DNA from: Campanula takesimana
Taxonomy: Eukaryota > Streptophyta > Magnoliopsida > Asterales > Campanulaceae
NCBI GenBank assembly: GCA_026119855.1
Contig: JAOWBW010000386.1
Span: forward strand, 186,001-250,000
Reading direction: 5' to 3'
DNA length: 64,000 nucleotides
Made by a program: the position numbers and the translations under genes. Below, piece after piece: positions 45,228-56,676 of this stretch (positions are counted from its first letter, which is position 1; every line of letters starts with the position of its first letter). The notes beneath the pieces were generated by a model that did no database searches, was not told where the DNA came from, and saw only the letters and a list, made by a program, of their open reading frames with translations.

Positions 45228-46249
45228 TTAAAACTTAATAGCAATTCAAAGTCACCCAATTCCGTTAGTCACGTGCATGACACATGCTACATAACTAACT
45301 TTCTAACGAAATCCGTCAAAAAGGCCTTAACTGGCGAGTTTTAAAAACATCAAGACCCGATTTGATAAAAATAACACATAGGGGTTCGTTTGGAAGGGTG
45401 GTATGGTACTTCATGGTCTAAATTGCAATTAACCCTTTAATTATTATTCTTAATGTTCAAAATTCAGAAGAAAAGAACAAACAGAACCATTGAACACAAA
45501 ACACATCAAGCTTCAAAATTTGTCAACACCAAAGAATGAAAATTGAAGCCGAAATTCATGTAGTTTGTGAATTTCAGAATCAAGTCATGTTGAAATTTAT
45601 GCTTAATGTTCTTTGGTCAACCAAAAACGAAAGTTTCTTTTCTCATAAAAACCTAATCAATTTCACTATATCTTGCTCAAATCACAGCCTATCAACAACA
45701 ACTATCGCAGCACCACCATCGTCCAACCGATCTCACTCCTCTGGCGGATCTTACTAGCTAGAGAGACAAAGTGTGAGAGGTGTATTCTTGCTTATTGCAA
45801 AAAGAGGGGTGGGGCGAATGGGAGAGGGGGAATAGGGCGGCCAGATTTTTATGGTTGACAAGGAAGTGTGATATGGGTTCCTTAACCATTGAAGAAGGGA
45901 AGAGGTGGGTTGAGGGAAGATCGGTAGTTGTGTTGAGGGCTGCTTTGATGGAGAATGGAGATGGTAGTGGTTGTGTTGGGTTTTTCTTGTTTTCTTTTTT
46001 GTCTAGCTCTCACTTTAGTTTTAAAATATGTCATTTAAGCCATTTGAAAGAAATTTCAACTTCAAACTAACCAATTTTGTTAGTCATGTGCATGACACAT
46101 GTTTTTTAACGAATTCCGTCAAAAAGACCTTATTATCTGGCGAATATTTTTCATATCAATGTCTGATCTGATGAAAAAAAATATCAGGGTTCATTTGAAA
46201 GGGTGGTATATCATTTTAAGATCTAAATTGTCATTAACCCTTTAAAAAA

Positions 46250-46708
46250 AAACAATTTGTTCATTCATTTTAGACGGCAAAAACTATATACACAGCCCGG
46301 TAAATACACAGCCCATTTAATTCCATCGCTGCCCTTGCACGTCTCGTGTATACTTACACGAGATGAGAGCTTACATCTCGTGTACATATATACGAGATAC
46401 ATCTCGTGTAAGTACACACGAGATGAGATCTCGTGTATGTATACACGAGATGTAAGCTCTCATCTCGTATAATTATACACGACATAGGCATCTGAGCCTG
46501 CTTTTCCACAACCGCAACAGCAAAAGCAACAATAAACATAACTTGGAATGAAATTTGATTCTCAAATAGGACATCTCCACAAAACATCAATAGACCATTA
46601 CACATATACTATCGCCTAATTGTATACGAAATGAAAGTGTTAACAAGGATAAGCATATAATTCAAACATTCATACAAACTGGATAAATCAAAAACCATTA
46701 CACATATA
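46250..46708 (-). other. 3' flank of the MULE-OTU gene with TCTCGTGTA words
   Basis: No ORF. 46341-46486 carries about eight inverted TCTCGTGTA / TACACGAGA words. 46280-46316 repeats tacacagccc twice and may be near the element end, but no terminal inverted repeat was found. Confidence 0.6.
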
Positions 46709-47746
46709 CTATCCTATATGTAATCTTCTTTGTCTTCTTGCATCGGTATCCTCCTCATAGAGTTGACTGAACTCTGCTATCCTATCTTGGTATGGGAGGA
46801 GTAGTTGGCTTGCGGTTGGATCACAGCGGTTCCGATAAAGGTTTGGTGGTGGTGGTATTGGGTAATCATTGCCTAACATGCGCAGCTGCAAAAGTAATAA
46901 CAGTTAAATACAAGACAATGAAATATAATGAATATAAGTAAGACAACTAAATATAACTAATATAGATGAGACAATTAAGTTTCATACCGCTATAAAATGG
47001 TTTCCATTGACTTGTCCCACCACAACTGTGTTCACCGGTGGTTGTACTGGTGCAGTCACTGGAAGGCATAACATACCACCGCTAGTCGAGTAAGAAATGA
47101 ACGCCACATTATACCTCGTGGCAATGATGTGCCCAAGATCTGGGAGCTCCATCCAATAATCACTGGGCGTCGTCTGGCTATAGCAAGCAATCTTACGTAA
47201 GAGTTCTCTTACCGATATCCAAGGTAGAACTCTTTCGTAAAGGTCTTGGCGAGCAAGCACCTCATTGTAACATTCTGTGCGCACTTCAGTCCACTTCTCC
47301 TCATCTCCGTATATCTGTGCTGCTACGGCTCTATAGCCACAATGTCCATCTGATGCCACATCTATGATGCCTCCAATACGCGGGGTAATGAAAGGCGGAA
47401 AAGACTCTACATACGGGGAGCTGTATAAACTAGTATAATTGGGCTGTCCATTTCCCTCTCCACGACCCTGACCCTGATCCCGTCCTCGTCCTCGACCTCG
47501 ACCTCGGCCTCGACCCCGTCCTCTCCCACGACCGGAAGGAGCTACTGGTGGATGAGACGTAGGAGTACTAGCAGGGGTAGATGGTGTGGGTCCTGAAGGT
47601 GATTTCCGTTTGCGGGTGGACTCCGAACTCGCTTGAGTTGATGCAATGAATGCACATCTAGACCTGAAATAGGGCAAAGAAAAAGAGTGAGAAGCATTCA
47701 TACTGTTGTTTGAAAGTGTTAAAAAAAATTGATGTTGCTGATGATG

Positions 47747-47852
47747 TGTCTCGTGTAAGTCCACACGAGACATATCTCGTGTGGTTTTACACGTGACAAG
47801 TCTCGTGTAATACAACACGAGATATGTCTTGTATGGACTTACACGAGACACA
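47747..47852. repeat. TCTCGTGTA word array inside intron 2 of the MULE-OTU gene
   Basis: Six words alternating TCTCGTGTA and TACACGAGA/CACACGAGA, pairing as gtctcgtgtaagtcc with ggacttacacgagac. They lie wholly inside the 283-bp intron 47664-47946. Confidence 0.85.
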
Positions 47853-49803
47853 TCAGCAGCAGTTAAACAGTAGCAGCAACACAACAGCACAACAGCAATA
47901 ATACAGCAGCAAAAAATTTGAGACATAATTGAATGAAGATATATACCCTTTGCCAGTCGAGGATGGTGTAGCGGGGACTCGAAAAAATTTGTTAGTATGC
48001 TCCCAATCTGACAGTTCTCTGGAACTTCCGGCCCGGGGTTCATTCGGCTTTGAAATATGATCCGGCTCCATCGTTTTGAATAACTGTCTCCTTACCGGTT
48101 CAGGCTCCTTAGATGAAGGGTTGTCTACTTCAATGTCCAACTTCTTCCAAAACTCATGAATCGTGGACAGCTCAATCCGTCCCTGACACTCCTCTATCTG
48201 TGCAATCTCATGACTACATGGAAGTCCATGTGTCCGCCTGTAGTAACACCCGCAGGCAGCCTCAGTGATTACATAACCCCCATTATGACGCTGCTTGATT
48301 TTCTGAATTCGATCATGCTCTTGTCTGATAATGCGAAAGGCTACCGTTGACACTCTAGTGAATATGTTGCGATATAGATTGCGGGTCCTCAAATCAATTG
48401 GATATCTGGTCCTTGATCTATTCATACCCTGTTTGATAGTTTTTAGCTGGATATCTATGATTTTATGAGCCTTTTTAAACAGTGTGTCAAAAGTAGAAGA
48501 AGCACTCCCCAATGCCTTCTTCAACCTGTTATGCTCACCCTCAGTCCTGTTTTTGGTATGGGTCCCGAAGTGTGTTAACACATCCGTGTGCATGGACAGA
48601 ATATTCTGAGAGTACAAATTAAGCCATGTCTCGCGGAGGTAATCCAATAGTGCAGGATAAGATCTGAAACGGTCACGAAGCTCTGCCCAACGTAAGTCCC
48701 ATTCGTCGGGGTTAGGGGCTGAGATTGCATAATTGAACGTCCTCGTGAATGATTCTGCGAAGTCCTCGCTACCTGTATGCTCCAACCCTTTCCTTCTAAC
48801 ATTCATTTCGATATGCCTCCGACACAAGAAGTGTGCGGTGTGGGGAAAAACTGTACGGAGAGCGCTGATGAAACCCAACTCACGATCAGTGACAAAAACT
48901 GTAGGCAACCGGGGAGGTGTAAACAGACTGTGCAAATTGTTCAATGCCCATTCGTAATCACCCGTACTCTGATGCCTGAGGAACGCAGACGCTATTGTGA
49001 AATTATGCCCGGTGGAAGTAAAACCTACAAACTGCAAGTAGTACAGTCCGTAGCAGTTGGTGTTGTGAGTGCAGTCACCCTGTACAACATATGGAAAACA
49101 GTTCAGAATCTTCATTGCTAATGGGTGAGAGAAGAATATGTCTTCGATCATGCCAGTCTCAGCGTCTTCCCTCGTGTAGCTAGTATATTCATTATCACTG
49201 AGTAACTTAAGGAATTGTTGTAGCGGGTTCCTCCCTTGTCGTTCCCCTTCTCTATATTTTGACACGGCATTCCGGACGTGCATCGGAGTGCTCACGTTCT
49301 TCTCATCCTGCATCTTTAGCATTGCCACAATGTCATTTGGACGCACTGAACATTCACTTGCGGTACACACAGCGTCATATTCCCCAGGTGTCAATTTCCC
49401 GAGAGGAAAACCTTCCGGGTACAAAGGAAAGGCATGATTATGTATGCCATTCTTCACAACATAACCCCATAACCCATCAACACCCCTCTCTGTGGCGTAT
49501 AGTTAAAAACTGCAATCTCGTTTCTTTGTACTAGTCTTCCTAATGTTATTTGATCTTCCGGCCCTGTGTTGTCCACCAAAATGACATGTGATGTAAGCAT
49601 ATGCTAGTTTATTTCCACGTCTATTCCTCGAGCTGTGTATAACTAGGTGTATATTTCGACCCCTCGCTATTTCCCGTACATGTGCAAGAAGCGCATCCCG
49701 AGTTTGAAATATTTCTGATGTCGTGAATTCATCACTGGTATCCGGGAATGGACCCTGCAAAATACGAGATGAAAAGTCAGTTTCAAAGCCCCAGCATACA
49801 TCT

Positions 49804-49880
49804 ATCTCGTGTAAGTCTACACGAGTTTTATCTCGTGTATCTCTACACGAGATGAAACTCGTGTAGACTTACACGAGATA
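49804..49880. repeat. TCTCGTGTA word array inside intron 1 of the MULE-OTU gene
   Basis: Three inverted pairs: atctcgtgtaagtctacacgag, then tctcgtgtatctctacacgaga, then ctcgtgtagacttacacgaga. The intron is 49755-50052. Confidence 0.85.
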
Positions 49881-50223
49881 CTCCCTGTACAGATTGGAAA
49901 AAAAAATTGAAAACTGGAATTTGATCTGATATTTCATTGTTATTGTCATGTGTATTTGAAGATTGTATAAATAAATATCATGTGATTTAATTCAAGATGG
50001 GATTTTTATTTTGATTTTGATCACAATACACAAAAACACATTAAAAACTTACTTCATCGAAGCTAGGATCATTGAAACTTGGAGAATGTTGATGTGGAGG
50101 AATATTTTGTAAGATTTCTTCTTCTTCATCAACGAGAAAATCTATCATATCAAGGTCAATACAATCATAAGAATTTTGTGGAGAATTATGTGAGGAATCC
50201 ATGTTATTATGTGAGTAATCCAT

Positions 50224-50467
50224 GTTATGAACTTAAAGATTGAATTTTTGAATGATAAAGGGATATTGTGTGGTTTCTGTTCAGAATGGGTGTGTTTTAG
50301 TAGGGTTTAATCGTCAAATTCATGCAATGGTCGCGGAAAAAGGGTTTATGGAATTTAAACATCTCGTGCAGGTTTACACGAGATTAACTTGACCATCTCG
50401 TGTATACCTACACGAGATGTCATAAACTCCAAATGACAAGTTGTTTATTTTTTTTTAATTTTTTTCT
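50224..50467 (-). promoter_or_regulatory. Promoter-side flank of the MULE-OTU gene with words at 50361-50419
   Basis: Two TCTCGTG(C/T)A...TACACGAGA pairs 140-195 bp upstream of the ATG; no clear TATA. No terminal inverted repeat pairs with the 46250 side, so the element may be a non-TIR MULE or its ends may be decayed. Confidence 0.55.
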
Positions 50468-51189
50468 AGGCTCTGGATGACATTTTAAGACATTTCCATT
50501 AGTATGACATTGGTCAAATTCTAAACGGAAATTGAGTTACAAATATGTCCCATTTTTCTAGGTTTTAAGGAATATGTCCCGATCTTATGAAAGTGGTACA
50601 TGTCTAAGTTTTTTATTTTTTTTTTATTTTTTTATAGGCTCTAAATGACATTTTAAGACATTTCCATTAGTATGACATTGGTCAAATTCTAAACGGAAAT
50701 TGAGTTACAAATATGTCCCATTTTTCTAGGTTTTAAGGAATATGTCCCGATCTTATGAAAGTGGTACATGTCTAAGTTTTTTATTTTTTTTTTATTTTTT
50801 TATAGGCTCTAAATGACATTTTAAGACATTTCCATTAGTATGACATTGGTCAAATTTTAAACGAAAATGGAGTTACAAATATGTCCCATTTCTCTAGGTT
50901 TTAAGGAATATGTCCCGATCTTATGAAAGTGGTACATGTCTAAGTTGTTTATTTTTTTTTTATTTTTTTTCTAGGCTCTAAATGACATTTAAAGTGTTTT
51001 TCATTAGTATCACTTTCCTCAAAATCCAAACGGAAATTGAGTTAGGAACTTGTGACATTATTAGGGTTTTTAGGGTTTTAAGGAAAATGTCCCGATGTTG
51101 TGAAAATGGTATACGACCACCTAGTTTATTTTTTTTTATTTTTTTATAGGCTCTAAATGACATTTAAAGTGTTTTTCATTAGTATCACT
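50468..51189 (+). repeat. Tandem array of ~168-175-bp units, interrupted by Copia-3
   Basis: Unit starts aggctctaaatgaca at 50468, 50636, 50804, 50973 and 51148, separated by T-rich joints. The first three are near-identical and the last two more diverged. The fifth is cut at 51189 (agtatcact) by the Copia-3 LTR. The same target sequence 'ttagtatcactttcctc' survives uncut at about 51013. Confidence 0.9.
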
Positions 51190-52706
51190 TGTTGGGTTTC
51201 CTAGTAACATGCGCAGCGGAATTTAGCAATTAAAATTTTAAGAAACCCAAAGCCATGGATCCGTTCATATGATTAAATCAAATACAACAAGATGAATAGA
51301 GGAATAACTAACCCTTGATGACTATGAATTTTCTCTTGGTCTTTGGTGGAGAAACTTGAAGACTTGATCACGATCACAAAGCTTGAACACGAACTTTGAA
51401 GATGATGATTTTCACCCTCTAGCGGTATCCACACTTCGAACGAATATCAAAGGATCTTTGATCTTGGTTGCTAGACCAATATTATGAAACACACTTTCAC
51501 AATATAATAAAAGAACTATATTGAATTTATTTGTGAATTATTTTGTTCCTCAATCAAGGATATCTTAGAACAAAATAATATCTCTCTCAAACTCTTTGAG
51601 ACTCACAAAATCACTTGTCAATATGGTCTGGCCGAATTGGGGTTTTTATACACAATTAAGACCTATTCCAAATAGGAATCTTGTGCCAAAAACCTTCCCA
51701 AATCGAATTAGGAATTTTCCTGTCGGCAGCACCAGGCGCCCGCCTGTAAAGGGCCAGGCGCCCGCCTGAATGACCAGAAGGTCCCTGTCTTTCTGGAATT
51801 ACTTCAGGCGCCCGCCTGGTCTGAACCAAGCGCCCGCTCGGTAGACCAAACAGCCCAGAATGTTTCCAAAATTCCTCCAAGGTCCTTTGACTCTAAATTC
51901 CAATATAGTCCTCTTATTAAAGATTCGTTCTATTGTGTGTGACCCTCTAGGATTATACTAAGTTGGCAATGGGCTCAAACATGATCCCATAAGATATGAT
52001 TAGGTTCTAGCAAACCGTCATACCTACCCAAATAGTATAACTAGATACAAGTTCGCATTCCTTTAGAATATGTCACAATCCCTTTGTCCACGATGTCATT
52101 GAACACAAGTCATGGTCAAACAGTCAACTTGTTTTTGTTCAATACTTTCTCGATTCCGAATATGTTGATAATCCAAATGACATTGATCCAATCAATTCAT
52201 TTGAGTCCGGCCGAACATTTCATCAACATCATTCCTACGAGAGGCCCAAGCTTGACATCTCTCCGTGGAGGGACAAATCCATTTAGCTTATTATTCTTCC
52301 CAACGGGAATCCGATTATGCCAATCATACCCTTTATAACTACCGTGTTAAGGTAGCGTTTGAATATGTCAAACACAATGTTCATCAAGTGGAAGACTATA
52401 ATAACTTCATGTCTAAGGATTCAAATGACATAACTAATATGAGATATATGTTCGACATAGACCATGACATAAATCTCATACAGCGGGTCATGTCCAGTAC
52501 CTTGTTCCAAACAAGTACCCATAAATCTAACATGATCATCTCATGATCATTTAGCCTTTATACTAGTGCTTAATAAGTACTAGGGACGGGGATTATTATA
52601 AGTAAGCATGAACAACAATAATAATCAAAACATCTCTTTATTGATATGAAATAAATGATAACAATTACAACGTTTATTAAACGTGCCTAGGGCACCACTA
52701 CCAACA
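51190..52706 (-). repeat. Copia-3 LTR 1
   Basis: TGTTGGGTTT...CCAACA. The plus-strand right border is followed by atctcccact, the complement of polypurine tract agtgggagat. TATA box 51643-51650 (minus TATAAAAA). Confidence 0.93.
51733..51840. repeat. CAGGCGCCCGCCTG word array in Copia-3 LTR 1
   Basis: Exact words at 51733-51746, 51755-51768 and 51805-51818 (6-bp perfect arms CAGGCG/CGCCTG) and a variant at 51827-51840, 83-200 bp upstream of the TATA box. Identical copy at 58693-58800. Confidence 0.88.
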
Positions 52707-52720
52707 ATCTCCCACTTGCC

Positions 52721-54886
52721 CTAGGCCCAATCTCCCATGTATCTAATACCCATGGACCTAACATGACCATCATGTTTAGCTTGTGGAAGTCCCTTTGTTA
52801 GCGGGTCCGCAACATTGTCATCAGTAGGTACTCTGCATATATTTACGTCTCCCCTATCAACGATCTCTCGAATGATATGAAAACGCCTAAGTATGTGTTT
52901 GGATTTCTGATGTGCTCTTGGTTCCTTTGCTTGAGCAATAGCACCATTATTATCACAATAAAGGTCTATTGGATTAGCAATACTAGGAACCACTTCAAGT
53001 TCAGTTATGAACTTCTTAATCCAAACAGCTTCCTTTGCAGCATCCGATGCAGCAATATACTCAGCTTCTGTTGTAGAATCAGCGGTTGTACTTTGCTTGG
53101 AACTCTTCCAGCTTACAGCTCCACCATTTAACATAAACACAAAACCCGATTGCGATCGGCTATCATCTTTGTCAGTTTGGAAGCTTGCATCCGTGTAGGC
53201 ATTTACAACGAGATCATCTTCCATTCCTCCATAGACCAAAAACGAGTCTTTAGTTCTTCTCAAGTACTTTAGAATCGCTTTTACAGCTATCCAGTGATTT
53301 TCGCCAGGGTCGGATTGGTATCTACTTGTCATGCTCAAAGCATAAGATACATCCGGCCTAGTACAAATCATGGCATACATGATGGACCCAATTGCCGAAG
53401 CATATGGAACATCATTCATTTTCTCACGCTCATCATTTGTCTTAGGACATTGAGTCTTGCTTAGAGAAACTCCATGTAACACTGGCAAGGTGCCTCTCTT
53501 AGAATTTTCCATACAGAATCTTCTAATGACCTTGTCAATGTATGTACTTTGGCTTAAACCAAGTAGCCTTCTTGATCTATCTCTATAGATCTTAATGCCA
53601 AGTATATATGCGGCTTCACCCATATCTTTCATTGCGAAGCACTTTCCTAACCAAGTCTTCACAGACTGAAGTGTAGGAATGTCGTTTCCAATGAGCAATA
53701 TGTCATCCACATATAAAATAAGGAATAGCACTATGCTCCCACTAATCTTCTTGTATACACAAGGCTCATCTTCGTTCTTGATGAAACCAAACTCTTTGAC
53801 CGATTCATCAAAACGGAGATTCCAACTCCTTGAAGCTTGCTTCAATCCATAGATGGATCTTTGCAATTTGCATACCTTAGAATCTTGTTCAAAACCTTCT
53901 GGTTGTGTCATATACACATCCTCTTGGAGTTTTCCATTCAGGAAAGCGGTTTTGACGTCCATCTGCCATATTTCATAGTCATGATATGCGGCAATGGCAA
54001 GCAAAATTCTTATAGACTTGATCATTGCTACGGGTGAAAAGGTCTCATCATAGTCAATACCATGAACTTGCCTATACCCCTTCGCTACAAGCCTAGCTTT
54101 GTAAGTATGCACCTTCCCATCCATGTCAGTCTTCTTCTTGAAGACCCATTTGCATCCTATGGTTTTTACACCTTCGGGTGCATCAATCAAATTCCAAACT
54201 TGATTGTCTTGCATGGATTGCAATTCGGATTCCATGGCTCCAAGCCAGTTGTCCGAATCAGGAGAAGACATCGCCTCTTGGTAGGTTGACGGTTCATCAT
54301 TCTCAATGATTTCTACCTCATTACTATCCGTTACGAGAAATCCATATCTCTCGGGCTCGGATCGTGACCTACTAGATCTGCGAGATGCTTGTGTATTTTG
54401 AACAGGTTCCACAACTCCTTGTGGTTCTTGTTCTTGTTCCACTATTGGTTCAATGTTATTTTCTGGGTCTCGAATTTCTTCAAGATTTATTTTACTCCCA
54501 CTGATTTCTTTGAAGAGAAACTCTTTCTCTAGAAAGACACCAGTTCGGGCAACAAACACTTTGTTGTCCTCTCGGTTGTAAAAGTAATATCCTTTAGTTT
54601 CCTTAGGATATCCCACGAAAATACATTTATCAGATTTGTGTGCTAGTTTGTCAGAGATGAGTCTCTTGACATAAACTTCGCAACCCCAAATCCTCATGAA
54701 AGATAAACTAGGTTTCTTTCCACTCCACATCTCATATGGAGTCTTTGGAACCGATTTAGTTGGAACTTGATTTAGTGTGAAAGCAGCGGTTTCTAGGGCG
54801 TAACCCCAAAAGGATATTGGAAGATCAACTTGACTCATCATTGATCGAACCATGTCTAACAAAGTCCGATTCCTCCTCTCGGACAC
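52721..54886 (-). pseudogene. Copia-3 copy 1: end of integrase, RT and RNase H
   Basis: The open frame begins at 54937 but is genuine only after a one-base deletion near 54886. From there: integrase E in V-S-E-R-R-N, the Copia RT (K-W-V-F-K-K, V-K-T-A-F-L-N-G, Y-V-D-D-I-L-L near 53700) and RNase H (T-D-A-S-F, T-T-E-A-E-Y, C-D-N-N-G), ending G-D-W-A and stop 15 bp from the LTR. Copy 2 has the missing base at the same place. Confidence 0.88.
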
Positions 54887-56676
54887 ACATTCCATTGTGG
54901 TGTTCCAGGTGGAGTCAATTGTGAAACTATTCCACAATTCTTTAGATGATCATCAAATTCTTGACTTAAGTATTCTCCACCTCGATCTGATCGAAGTGCC
55001 TTAATGCTTTTGCCAAGTTGTTTTTCTACTTCATTTTGAAATATTCTAAATATCTCAAATGCTTCACTTTTATGTTTCATTAGGTAAACATACCCAAATC
55101 TACTATAATCATCAGTGAAGGTTATGAAGTATTGAAATCCTCCCCTAGCATTGCTACTTAATGGTCCGCATACATCGGAATGTATCAACCCCAATAAGTC
55201 GCTTGCCCTTTCACCCAACTTGGTAAAAGGTGTCTTAGTCATTTTTCCAAGAAGACACGACTCACAAGTATCATATGACTCTAAGTCACATGAACCCAAA
55301 AGTCCGTCCCCATGGAGTTTTGAGATACGCTTCTCATTAATATGACCAAGACGGCAATGCCACATATAAGTATGATTTACATCATTAGGTTTAGATTTCT
55401 TATTTACATGATAGACATTATTTTCATTCTTGACATCCAAGACATAAAGGCCATTAAATGAATTAGCAATACCATAAAGCACATCATTTAAATAAATAGA
55501 AAATTTCTTATTCTCAATAAGAAACTTAAAACCTTCATTATCCAAACAAGAAATTGAAATAATATTTCTGCTTAAATCCGGAACATAATAACAATTGTTC
55601 AAAACAAGAATTAATCCGGAAGGTAAAGTGACTTCATAAGTCCCTACGGCTAATGCAGCAACTCTTGCTCCATTTCCCACGCGTAGATCTACTTCACCTT
55701 CTTTAAGCAGTCTCCTATTCTTTAGTCCCTGCACATTTAGACAAATGTGAGAACCACATCCGGTATCCAATACCCAAGAATCAGTGGTAGAAAGGAGAAT
55801 ATCTATCATATAGATACCTGAAGTCGACGCAGCCTTGCTGCTCTTCTTCTTCTTTTGCTCTTCCAAGAAAGCCTTGCAATTACGTTTCCAATGACCAATT
55901 TCTTGACAATGGAAACAGATTGCATCCTTTTGTGAATCAGGTTTTGCCTCAGAAGCCTTGGCAACCTTTGCCTTGCTTATCTTAGGTTTGACAACTTTTG
56001 CCTTACCCTTTCCTTTGGCACTAGCCTTCTTCCCATCATGAACCAAGAGCACGGGAGAACCTTTCTCCACAATTTTCATCTCTGCAGTTTTGAGCATCCC
56101 ATGCAACTCAGAGAGATTCTTATCCATTCCATGCATGTTATAATTCATCACAAACTGATTATAACTTTTAGGCAATGAATTAAGAATGAGATCCGTGGCT
56201 AGCTCCAATGGGATTGGATAGCCAAGTTTCTCAAGGTGCTCTACATAACCTTTCATTTTAAGAAAGTGAGGACTCACTTGTTGCCCTTCATTCATTTTAC
56301 TAGTAGTGAATGCAACAATGGTCTTGTACCTCTCTTGCCTAGCTTGCTCTTGAAACATGGTTCTCAACTCCACGCCTATCTCATAGGCTTCCAAATGTTC
56401 CAAACTTTGTTGGAGTTTTGAACACATAGCAGCAAGCATGAGACAACTTACATCTCTAGAATCATTACGATGTTTCTTGTAATTGTCTCTTTCTACCCTA
56501 GGGGCAGTAGGCGGTGGTTCAGCAGGGAGAGGCCCATCGAGAATGTACAACTTATCTTCTTGCCTAAGAACAATTCTTATGCTTCGGATCCAATCCATAA
56601 AGTTTGTACCATTCTCTTCGAGCTTATCCTTCTCAAGGATCGATCGCAACGACATTGATTGAGTGTTATTAGTCAT
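54887..56676 (-). pseudogene. Copia-3 copy 1: Gag, protease and integrase core
   Basis: From ATG 56676 the frame is open to 54856, but the last ~11 codons are out of frame. Gag domain about residues 1-200, basic linker, C-F-H-C-Q-E-I-G-H zinc knuckle near 258, retropepsin L-D-T-G-C-G near 305, pre-integrase finger (W-H-C-R-L-G-H ... C-E-S-C), integrase D in H-S-D-V-C-G-P and D in S-D-R-G-G-E. One single-base loss is the only break in this copy, so the polyprotein is otherwise complete. Confidence 0.88.

Larger units (their letters stand above)
41594..45435. mobile_element. Inner MULE of the same TIR family, nested in the outer one
   Basis: Left arm 41594-41805 and right arm about 45228-45435 are inverted. 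They begin GGGTTAATTG and share the gacggatttcgttaaaaag and catgcacgtgac type blocks with the outer MULE. The perfect 9-bp duplication is tttaattat (41585-41593 and 45436-45444). The interior holds a solo LTR and a CT-rich, gene-like segment. Confidence 0.88.
41231..46240. mobile_element. Outer MULE with ~240-bp TIRs
   Basis: Left arm 41231-41475 and right arm about 45998-46240 are reverse complements, starting GGGTTAATGACAATTTAGA. The 9-bp duplication is tttaaaaaa (41222-41230 and 46241-46249). Apart from a nested relative it contains about 670 bp of unique DNA (41476-41584 and 45445-45997) with no recognised gene. Small frames at 45536-46070 are not supported by any motif. Confidence 0.88.
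46709..50223 (-). pseudogene. MULE transposase fused to an OTU cysteine-protease domain, four exons, one in-frame stop
   Basis: Exons 50053-50223, 47947-49754, 46988-47663 and 46709-46885. Introns have gtaagt, gtatat and gtatga donors and CAG acceptors, and all phases agree (~943 codons). In order: acidic N-terminus; FAR1-like region ending H-N-H; MULE transposase core with G-D-C-T-H-N-T-N, V-T-D-R-E-L-G and C-R-R-H; a SWIM finger (C-G-C-Y...C-S-H-E); a basic R-G repeat linker; then an OTU domain with D-G-H-C-G-Y-R (catalytic Cys) and G-N-H-F (catalytic His). The only defect seen is TAA at 49503-49505, at about residue 141. MULEs with ULP1-type proteases are known (KAONASHI); OTU-bearing relatives exist in plant annotations, but the role is unproven. 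Confidence 0.8.

Noticed and set aside
44893..46070. Small ORFs in the MULE interiors (44893-45138, 45536-45757, 45780-46070)
   Set aside because: No domain, no codon bias, and microsatellite-like composition.
46709..50223. Domesticated host FAR1-type gene instead of a transposon
   Set aside because: An in-frame stop and a location amid TEs argue against it, though missing terminal repeats leave some doubt.
46341..50419. TCTCGTGTA words as MULE terminal inverted repeats
   Set aside because: They occur inside introns and several times per flank, with no 9-bp target duplication next to the outermost words.
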